Shown here: in pieces, positions 55,890 through 64,000 of the stretch
Layout: each line of letters opens with the position of its first letter
Numbering within the stretch: position 1 is the stretch's first letter
Assembly: GCF_040869045.1 (NCBI RefSeq)
Contig: NC_090319.1
Span: 265,066,897-265,130,896, forward strand
Reading direction: 5' to 3'
From: Eurosta solidaginis
Lineage: Eukaryota > Arthropoda > Insecta > Diptera > Tephritidae
DNA length: 64,000 nucleotides
Position numbers and translations under genes: made by a program
Notes under the pieces: generated by a model
What the model was told of the DNA's origin: nothing
Database searches by the model: none
What the model saw: the letters and a program-made list of their open reading frames with translations, nothing else

Positions 55890-56900
55890 AATTTCGACCT
55901 GAAACGATTCCGAACAAGTCGAAAAATAAAAGCGAAAAAACTACCGGAATAATCTGGCGACAGTCCCTAATTCTCAAAAATTATCCCAAAACAGATAGTA
56001 GTTCTGAAATCATCCAAAACAGTCTCCAAACGGTGTGGTAATCATCCCAATACGATCCCCAAATAGTTGCGAAGTCGTCCCGAAATAAAACTGAAAATGC
56101 TTCGATAAAATATAGACGAAATCCTGATATAAATCTGAGATAGATCCGTAATCATCACCAAAAGATACTGGATCAATACTGAAATTATCGTTCGACTATC
56201 CCGAAAACTGCGAACTTCTCTAGACCAAAATCTAAATAAACTGTGAGTATATGTAATATCTGTGATCACAAGCGTCAACAACTTAAGTCGATTTAATAAA
56301 TACTTAAAACGCAATACTTTAACTGATAAATTTCATCATTTGTTTATGGAATTTCATAACAAAAATAAACGACCACTTTAAACAAAAATATTATAATAGC
56401 TCCACAAAATTTGGAAAAAATATATATTAGGTTTTATTACTAAAAGAACCTGGTACCCTGCGATTTTCCTAATTCGGTTGTTATCGATTGTGACCACAGA
56501 TATTATAAAAATTTAATTTTTTTTATAGGTTGTGCCCTTTTAAAAATAGCTTAGACCACAATATATTTATGTATATATCTACATACTATATTATCCTGAT
56601 ACCCATTCATGTCGAAATTATAAGGAGAAAGCCACGAAAAGATGAATTGAAATTTTTTGCAGGCCCAAAGCGATCCCGATATCAGCCCCGAAATGATCTG
56701 GGTATAGTCCCCGCCTGATATCGTAAACAAATTTCGCAATAGCCACAAAATTATTCTAAGATAGTTTTAATCCCCAAATGTTCTTAATGTTGCCGAAATA
56801 TATTCCGATATGATCCATCGATAGCTATGAAATGTTTCCGGAGTTAGCCCGAAGTAATCACAAAACTTATCTCGAGATGAATTTCAAATACTTCCGCAAA
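55890..56900. repeat. Cryptic 'CGAAAT-ATCCC' repeat field
   Basis: Two blocks (55890-56220 and 56640-56900) are full of short phrases such as 'cgaaat', 'atcccaa', 'tccccaa', 'gatccgta' and 'cccgaaat' at irregular 10-20 bp spacing, suggesting a very decayed minisatellite. The intervening 56220-56640 is ordinary AT-rich sequence. Confidence 0.45.
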
Positions 56901-58115
56901 AAATCCTGAATCGTCCGAGAAAAGTGTTAAAACTTTTAAGGAAATCGCACAATTTTTGTCTCCTTTGTTGAGTTCAAGTTCAACATTAGATTGAAGCAAA
57001 TGAATTTAAGTAAAAAGTCCTAACAGATACATATGCATATGCTGAAAAAATAATACCTTAAACTTATGGCAAAATATACTGCAAAGTCATTTACATATTT
57101 CCCTTTTTTTTTCAAAATTATTGTACACCTTCGATGTAACGCCATTACCGAAAATGTTAACAACAAATATTACCACAAAATAACGGATCTAACGTGTGTG
57201 TTTGTAATCTGATACGCAGGTTTAGTGCATTTCATATGCGCACAATGGAAGGCATTTAATTTCTGTGATTCAAAACTGATCAGGCGTTCATGGTTTTTTC
57301 CCATACAAAATAACCAATCCATTCATTTTCATTATACGTGCTACCAAAGCTACCAAATAATTATTTAGTGCTATGAATTGCTTATGAATACCAGATTAAA
57401 ATTTAAAACCTTACACATCAGCATTTTAATGTGATTACAAACTGTTGTCTCTTTGTGTATGGTAATGTGTACAGCACACCCACAAAAAAAAACTGTGCGC
57501 CAAATGAAAGTCCGAAGTAGCACCGTTTATCAAAATTACTCACTTCCTAAATTTTCGGAGCCGCCTTGTCTGAATCCCCGTTTTGATTGTAGGCATTGCA
57601 GTATACCAGAAATCCTTGCTTACATTTATTTCAGCTGTTCTACTTTTTCTTTGCCTATAACTACCCTCATAATTTTATGATGGTTATTCACACTAGTGTT
57701 TGGATTAAACCAAAATTTTTAAGTGTTTGAAAAGTGTGTGGTTATCTTTTTGAATATTTGACAGTCTAAATATGGGTATCATACATTTTTTGAATATTTA
57801 AGATTATTAAAATCGTTATTCATACACGCACGTTGATAAGTGCAATATTATTTATGACAAAATGATATGAGCCTAAGAAATATGAGTACGTCTTGGGGCG
57901 AAGAGAGCTCATAATCGCTTACAATTTAAATTCGTAGACCCGCGGCCAATAAAATAGGAAAACAACTCGAAAAAGTATTGAATAAAACTTTTATTCAAAT
58001 CTTCTTCGTTTTTATTTTAATAGTTCTTTATGAAGCCTCAAAAAAATATGTTCTGTCGAGCAGGCTACTAAACTGCATACTCTAGTAATTTCTAAAAATC
58101 CCCTTTTAAACTTTG
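56901..58115. other. No gene seen
   Basis: AT-rich spacer with short, featureless frames. Confidence 0.5.
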
Positions 58116-58354
58116 ATTAGATTCAGGCGCGTATTCAGGGGGGGAGGCGATTTGGGGTTAAAATTTCCGAAAATTAAAAAATATACGTCTGTACTAGAAT
58201 AATTACTCTATTCGCTTTTAAAACCCCTGTTAAGAAAATAGCATTAATAGCAATAATGAAAATGCGAAAGAATAAAATTAAATAATATTTCACACTGAGA
58301 GAAGTTATTGGTAGTTGCTCCTATTAAAATATCGAATTTTGCATTATTTTCATG

Positions 58355-58895
58355 CTCAGTCATCTCATTTTCGTATGTTTCACCTGATTAAATCCACGTC
58401 AAAACCGCCAATGTAATTTCATTGATCTCTGGGATATCATCAAAGACTGCAAAGATATGTGGGAAATGTCGATACAAAAATACACTTGAGTGATTTTTCG
58501 AGATTCCGCTTTGTTTGCAAGATACAGTGTTTAAAAAAATAAAATAAGGAATATTTTAATGAAAAGTTAATAACTCACAGGCTTTTTGCAATAAATCTAT
58601 AAAAATTTTTTTGAGACTAGGCAAATGTTTTTTCTACAAAAACAATATACAGGCGAGTTATTAACTTCTCACTAAAATGTGCCTTTAAAAAAAATGTTTT
58701 CTGCAAACGAAGGGGAGTATCGAAAAGTGTAATTTTGTATCGACTTTATCTATACATTTTTGCTTCGTTGTTGAAATTCTAGAGATCAATTAAAAAAACA
58801 TGTGCGGGTTTGACGCGGCTTTACCCACCTCTCAATAAAAATGCAATGAAAGAAATATCTCATCAAGTAAATCAAATGAAAATATGATCAAGAAT
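58355..58895. repeat. Imperfect long inverted repeat inside the hAT element
   Basis: Left and right halves are imperfect reverse complements. Outer pairing is 'catctcattttcgtatgtttcac' with 'gtaaatcaaatgaaaatatgat', and 'cacgtcaaaaccg' with 'cgggtttgacgcg'. Inner pairing is 'gaaaagttaataactcac' with 'cgagttattaacttctc'. It looks like a separate foldback/MITE, or remnants of one, that replaced the transposase body. Confidence 0.55.
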
Positions 58896-58951
58896 ATCTT
58901 TTTGGTATTACGCCATAATAAAAAACATAGCAAAACTTTTTCAGGCATTGT

Positions 58952-59257
58952 TTGACAATCCCAAAGGAGGAGCGACCTAGCACGTTCAGTGATGCGTTAA
59001 ATAATTGTTCCGTGTCTTTTTTCCCTACGGTACATCGATATATAAAAATTGCTGCGCCGCTTCCAGTTTCCGTTGCTCCTAGCGAACGCTCTTTCTCTTG
59101 CCTTCGAAGGTTAAAAACTTGTCTAAGAAATACAATGGGCCAGGAGAGGATGAATGGGCTGGCTCTACTCAACATCCACTCTACCATTGAAGTAACTCAT
59201 GAAGAAATCCTAAACAAAATGGCGAAACAAACAAGAAAAGTTAATATTGTTTTGTAG
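58952..59257 (+). pseudogene. hAT transposase C-terminal dimerisation domain (hATC)
   Basis: A 101-codon stretch. 'TIPKEERPSTFSDAL' leads into 'IKIAAPLPVSVAPSERSFSCLRRLKT' (residues 32-56, shown in part) and 'TMGQERMNGLALLNIHSTIE'. This is the hATC fold, including the 'ERSFS.L..LKT' signature and the closing Asn/Leu helix. The stretch has no ATG; a 'tttttcag' just upstream (58937-58944) could be a 3' splice site, so this may be the last exon. The DDE-containing core, BED zinc finger and other exons are absent, so it is non-functional. Confidence 0.75.
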
Positions 59258-59676
59258 AAAGAAAGAAAAATTTCAAATAAATAAAAGTATAAATATGTAA
59301 ATTGTAAAAATATAAATATGTGTATATTTATAGGTAATTATTATTAACTGCAACTTTGGCCAAAACCTCCCCCGAAACTTTTTTCTGGCTAGGCGACTGA
59401 TTAGATCTGTCAACTTTTCGCATGCTTTGATACTTCAACTTATCTATGTTTAAGTGACTTAAACAATGAACAATTTGCTTTCGGTTGTTTCACTAACTAA
59501 TTGAGAAGTACAAGCGCACTCGATATTCTAAGGACATAGTCTAAAATATTTATCCGAAACCGGGGTTTTTCAATGCGAAATGAGGGGGCTTAACACGAAA
59601 AAGCAAATGAGATTGAAATAAAAAAGCTATAACCATAAACGGGTAAAAAAAAAACGCTTATCTATCACTTAGATAA

Positions 59677-59893
59677 TGTTTAGGAGACCCATCTAGCGGA
59701 AATTACTGAAGAAGCAGTGGTTAAATATTCGTTACGGGTTGTATTTAATATGGGAGACACGCACCTCTGTTGGTCATGGTGTATAACCTATAGCTGAATC
59801 AGTTGCGATGAATCGTGGACACACAAACTCGGTCAAAGGAATGGAGAATAGTGTAGAGATAAAATGGAGAGACACATTCCAGTTGCAACTAAA
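59677..59893 (+). repeat. Dispersed repeat family A, copy 2
   Basis: The counterpart of 2349-2581: 'ggagacccatctagcggaaatt', 'gtataacctatagctga', 'ggagaatagtgtagagat' and 'aaaatggagag' occur in the same order and strand. It has deletions relative to copy 1. Confidence 0.6.
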
Positions 59894-60920
59894 AGCCCCG
59901 TCACATCAGCAGTTTTTCATATGGATGCGTTTTAATCAGTCTTATGCATTATGAGTAGATTGCACGTATTTTTATGGAGAATGGTAAATTAAGCGACACT
60001 GACGCCATCTGACATAGAAAAGTAGTAAACTCCCAAATTTTATTGCAAGCAAAGCTTAAGAAGAAGAATTTGACATTTGGCTAAGGGCGCTGGCACAATT
60101 AGCGAGTGAAATTATTTTTCCCACTCTTTTGTAACTTTTCTAACATTTAAAAACTGTAATATAACAAATGAATATGACACAAAAAATGTTGGCAAGTATT
60201 TTTGTTGTATAGGAAAAAATTTTATAACAGTGCTTCGCGAAATTTTGTATGTGAATGGGCAAGGCGAAAAAAACTTCAATTGCCAAGTCTGAAGTTCCTT
60301 CATATTTATAAACGCAAGATATTGATTGATTGTGGCGATGTTACTGGAATGCATAACCTTTTGTTAAACACATCAATATGAAAAATTGCAATGAGCCGCG
60401 GCCTTGAACCTTAAAAGTAATGATTTCTGCGCAGCAATTTCATGCCTTCAACTGTAAAAAAAAACAGCTAAAATAACATACAGTCCCCTAAAGTAACAAA
60501 TAATTAAATTATAAGAAAACTATTCGCCCTCCGAATCGCCAAAGCTTAAATAATCTGATTTTTTTCAGAACGAGCAAAACTAAGTTTAAATAAAAAATTA
60601 CATTTGAACTTTTGTCCCTATTCCATTGGTCGTAAGTGTATTTAAGTACGTTGTATTTGTACACTGAAAGATATAAATAAAAAGTAATTGTAAGTATAAT
60701 AAATAATTTGTTTTCTGATTTATTTAATTATCGAAGTGTTGTACTTGAACGTAATATTTACACCTCGATTGGTGAAATATTATTTCTTTAATGTAGATAT
60801 GTAAATGGAGCTGAGTAGTGAAGGTTAAGCAGCGTAAAGTTTTTATAAATATCATTTATGATTATAACACTGAATAAAAAAAATTATAAAGGCATTTTGA
60901 CTTGACTGGTTTTATTTATA
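59894..60920. other. No gene seen
   Basis: AT-rich spacer. A short 'ggccttgaacctta' at about 60401 is a weak reverse B-box-like string. Confidence 0.45.
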
Positions 60921-61150
60921 AAAGATCCTGGGTTCAATCCCCGGGCAAAGCAACATTGAAGTGTTAGAAACAAATTTTTCCAATTAGAAAGAGTTGTTCT
61001 AAGCGGGGTGATTTGGCAAACACTCCTATTTCTACCATGAAAATCTTCTTAGTGAAAACTCATCTGCCTTGCAGATGCCGTTCGGAGTAGGCATAGAACA
61101 TGTGAGTCGCATCCCGACGATTTGTGGGAAAAATTAAAAAGGAGAACTTA
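60921..61150 (+). mobile_element. tRNA-derived SINE lacking its A box
   Basis: Begins at 'gatcctgggttcaatccccgg', with the B box GGTTCAATCCC intact. It continues through the family body ('caattagaaagagttgttctaagcgggg', 'actcatctgccttgcagatgccgttcggagt'). The first 45 bp of the tRNA-like head are missing. Confidence 0.85.
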
Positions 61151-61209
61151 CATTTTTAAACCCCCAATTTAATTTATAATTCAAACTTTTCGAATACTAA
61201 TAAAAAACG

Positions 61210-61560
61210 GCGGCCGCCGTGGTGTAATGGTAGCGTGCTCCGTCTACCACACCGGTGATCCTGGGTTCACGCCCCGGGCAAAGCTACATCAAAAATTTTG
61301 GAAACAAGTTTTTTCAATTAGAAGAAAATTGTTCTAAGCGGGTCGCCCTTCGGCAGTGTTTCGCAAGCACTCCGAGTGTATTTCTGCCATGAAAAGCTCT
61401 CAGTGAAAACTCATCTGCCTTGCAGATGCCGTTCGGAGTCGGCATAAAACAAGTAGGTCCCATCCAGCCAATTTGTAGGTAAAAATAAGAGGAGCACGAC
61501 GCAAATTGGAACAGAAGGTCGGCCTTAAATCTCTTCGGAGGTTATCGCGCCTTACATTTG
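61210..61560 (+). mobile_element. tRNA-derived SINE, best-preserved copy
   Basis: The tRNA-like head has an A-box region GTGGTGTAATGGTAGC (about 61219-61234) and a B box GGTTCACGCCC (61264-61274), the internal Pol III promoter. The body reads 'ttcaattagaag...ttctaagcgggtcgcc', 'cactccgagtgtatttctgccatgaaaagctctcagtg' in sequence, then 'cttgcagatgccgttcgg' and 'ggcataaaac'. It ends near 'ttatcgcgccttacattt'. Transcription would be by Pol III, with mobilisation by a LINE partner. Confidence 0.9.
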
Positions 61561-63570
61561 TTTTTATTTTTAATGCAAAATATTTGTTTCTAAAATTGTC
61601 ACTTGTATGACGTAGCGCTGGAGCTTAAGTCGAGTTTTTATCATATAAAGCTCTGTTTCTAAAAGGAATTAACTCCCATGAGTCTTTTTTGTTCAAGCAT
61701 TCCGCTCTCAATAAAGTGTTTTAGTTAATTAGTAACTTTTCATTAATAACTTTTCGTGATGTTTAGTTATTGTGTTGATACAATGTTGGCGCCACTGGCA
61801 TTAATACACTACTACATGATAACGTGGCGCATTGACGACAATAGCGCTAGTCACACTAGACTAGTAGAAACACAAACAAGATATCAATGACGCACACGTT
61901 CCAAGACTGCTTATGCCACCTCAAGCGAGTGATATTTTTTAACAAATAGACTTGATTATCGAAATGTGTGACTCAAAAGACACAAGTAAATCAATTCTTT
62001 GGTCACAATAAATAACAGCTTAATACGTTACTTCTAATCGGTACAGAATTTCGTTATACTCAAATAGTCGACACCAAACCATTAAATGCCACCAAAGAAC
62101 TACTGAAACGTCAAAAAATCGTTTGGTGCAATTGCGGAAACTCATTGAGTTGATATCGGCCTTGACGCGGCTTAGGAACTAATAAGGCCTTATTAAAAGA
62201 AACTACTTGCTGTATATGACCTTTTATATAAGGCTTATATATAGCCCATCCAAAATCAGGCTTACATAAGCTGTTATAATAACGAGGTTGAATAAGGATT
62301 GGTGTACTATGGTATAACCTTATTGTAAGTTTTATTGCACATATAAAATTGCTTGAACTTATAATAAGATACCATCTGACTTCAAATTCCTTTATTCATA
62401 ATCATAGTAACCTATTTCAAAACTTTATTTAACCGGGGGTAACTCATTGGCTGTGGTTAAGTCAGCCCAGAAAGTGTCATGAAAATATTCCCTCTAAAAA
62501 TTCATTAGCCAGATATCGTTTGGGGGTTGGTGTAAAACACATACCAAAAACTTGAAAAGGAGGTTCTCAGACAGCGTGGAATGTAGAGTTTACGTCTTTC
62601 ATATGTTCTTTAAAAGGACAAAAAGTAGATTTCCTTATTGAAAATAGTTTTATCGGCGTTCTTATTTTGCAAATAAAAAACCATTTACCTAAAACATCTT
62701 ATGAAAACTTATAGACTAAAATGGAGTTTTATTTATCATTTATCCCTTTTAAAACACAGCTAGCAAATGCTAACTGTTTTTTTATTTTTTATGAAATTGA
62801 AGTTAAAATTAATTAAAATTTTTTATTTTGTTATGACTTTTATGAAAAAAATTAATAAAATGCATAGAAAGTTGCCTTAAACTTTTAGCTATATTTCTTA
62901 GCCTTAAAAATTGTTTATTTAGGCTTTTTTAGCGTTTTTTTGGTGATGCTAGCCTTTTTTCTGAAAAAGTTTAGGCAACACTGCCTCCGTCCGAATGCAA
63001 CATGAAGGTATGTACACATAGAATTCCCAAATTGAAAGTTTAAAATAGCTTAGGAATACGTCAAAGCTACGGTATCGATCGGCAGGCAAACGAATAAAAT
63101 AAAATTATCGAAACTACAAATCATATGGCAGATCGTTCTTCCAAGTTCGAATTTAAATATAGTTTCCTTTGCAGAATTGTTTCATTTTGGGTCCCACCCT
63201 CGCTTTGTTTCACTTCCTTTTTTAATCGACTCAGGATTTTTGGCAACGTATACAAACGTACAAGTATATATACCTTACAGGAAATAATTTACTATTGTTT
63301 TGGCGATGTTATTAGCTAATCTACTATTCTTCCTCAGTTCCCAATTTCTAGAAAGCTCCAACAAAAATAGTTTTGGATTTTATTGCTAGAACCTTTAAAT
63401 TGTGGAATTTATTCTGGAATGTAAAAAAAGGGTAAACAATTTTTTGGGTCATTCCAGGGAAAGGACAACTTCACTGTCGATATGCTTATATTTCATGAAT
63501 CGTCCTCAACTAAGTTTTTTGTTTGTTAAAGATAAAACAAATATTTTCGCCGTAGCATCAAGATAAATTG
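61561..63570. other. No gene seen
   Basis: AT-rich DNA. 62180-62350 is dense in 'ataagg/ccttat' phrases. A very decayed SINE body may lie at 62455-62600 ('cattagccagat', 'ggtgtaaaacacat', 'gaaaaggaggttctcagac'). Confidence 0.45.
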
Positions 63571-63920
63571 AGGCCCAAACACACTCGTCTTTTGTGTCGT
63601 TTTGGCGCATGCGTTGCGTCAACAGCTGACTTTGAACACACACGTCTTTGTCGATATGTTCCTAAGCCACAGGCGACGCAACGGACACGTTAAAGTAATC
63701 AAAATAAATTCAAAAACGTATGTTATACTGACGTTGTCAAATTGTTTTGTTTTCAATTAATTTTATTCAGTACGTAAAAATTGTTTCTTTCTTGAACTAA
63801 AAAATTTGATTTTTACATTTTTTTGAATAATGAAAAATTAAAATTCGAATTTTCCTTTTGAGCTCATTGTGTCAGGAAAACTTTGACGTGCGTTCGCAAA
63901 AGTCGAATGTGTTCGGGTCT
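63571..63920. mobile_element. Possible 350-bp TIR element
   Basis: AGGCCCAAACACACTCGTCT at the left edge corresponds to the reverse complement of the right edge (AGACCCGAACACATTCGACT), about 25 bp with several mismatches. The interior contains 'gcgttgcgtc'/'gacgcaac' inverted strings. No target-site duplication is evident. Confidence 0.4.
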
Positions 63921-64000
63921 TTATGTTTCAAAAACTGCAAACATTATTAATTTTTTTTTCTTTGAGCCGGCAAAGTACGGGTCAAAAAATTGTCCTAGAT

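Larger units (their letters stand above)
58124..59399 (+). mobile_element. hAT-type DNA transposon, internally reduced
   Basis: 1276 bp with related terminal inverted repeats: CAGGCGCGTATTCAG at the left and, reversed, CAGTCGCCTAGCCAG at the right, each followed by a G-rich stretch. It is flanked by ATTAGATT (58116-58123) and ATTAGATC (59400-59407), an 8-bp duplication with one mismatch, the size expected for hAT. Only the C-terminal hATC part of the transposase is present (58952-59257). A separate inverted-repeat block fills 58355-58895. Confidence 0.75.

Noticed and set aside
58888..59187. 99-codon minus-strand frame
   Set aside because: Antisense to the hATC domain; the plus strand explains the conservation.
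61210..61285. Functional tRNA gene
   Set aside because: The tRNA-like head is followed by the conserved SINE body shared with other copies and lacks a proper 3' acceptor pairing.

Overview
This 64 kb window is AT-rich eukaryotic DNA made almost entirely of transposable elements and simple or tandem repeats. I found no convincing single-copy host gene, rRNA or standard tRNA gene. The element set (BEL/Pao and Ty3-type LTR retrotransposons, Penelope, several LINE clades, tRNA-derived SINEs, DINE/Helentron-like elements with 130-bp tandem repeats, a hAT element) and the exact look of the SINE and DINE-like families suggest a higher dipteran, most likely a tephritid fruit fly. That is inference from family resemblance remembered by me, not from a database search.

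Layout. 1-7.2 kb: intergenic DNA with small repeats and one internally deleted DINE-like copy (5543-6090). 7.2-14.2 kb: a graveyard of LINE fragments (RTE-like at 7.7-9.6 and 11.6-12.6 kb, R1/LOA-like with RNase H at 13.2-14.1 kb), with SINE-like insertions bearing target-site duplications. 14.36-15.76 kb: an unfamiliar TIR element carrying clusters of a TGAAATAACTCCCAA motif and a GC-rich foldback with apparently perfect 97-bp arms. 16.1-21.35 kb: a long-inverted-repeat element into which two DINE-like elements inserted in opposite orientation, making a roughly 5.2-kb quasi-palindrome. 22.8-24.4 kb: the 5' end (LTR, PBS, SAP-domain gag) of a truncated LTR retrotransposon. 25.5-26.9 kb: an RTE-like endonuclease/RT fragment with a SINE inside. 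28.8-30.9 kb: a broken Penelope element (RT, GIY-YIG, hammerhead-like motif).

35.0-38.56 kb is a DINE-like element whose 130-bp repeats have expanded into a higher-order array (90+130 and 90+130+130 bp). 40.04-50.36 kb is a complete BEL/Pao provirus-like element on the minus strand with two LTRs and a 5-bp TSD; a 4-kb LINE (44843-48879, plus strand, 13-bp TSD) is inserted in its gag. 51.65-54.27 kb is another DINE-like element carrying two MITE insertions. 55.9-56.9 kb holds cryptic CGAAAT-rich repeats; 58.12-59.40 kb is a hAT element with TIRs, near-perfect 8-bp TSD and a hATC dimerisation exon; 60.9-61.6 kb has two tRNA-derived SINEs, and 63.57-63.92 kb a possible small TIR element.

Nothing here acts as a host pathway. 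The common thread is layered transposition, which allows relative dating: host element, then DINE-like element, then MITE; RTE LINE, then (CAA)n-tailed SINE; BEL, then LINE. All larger coding regions carry stops, frameshifts or active-site changes, so the whole window looks like non-autonomous or decayed mobile DNA.
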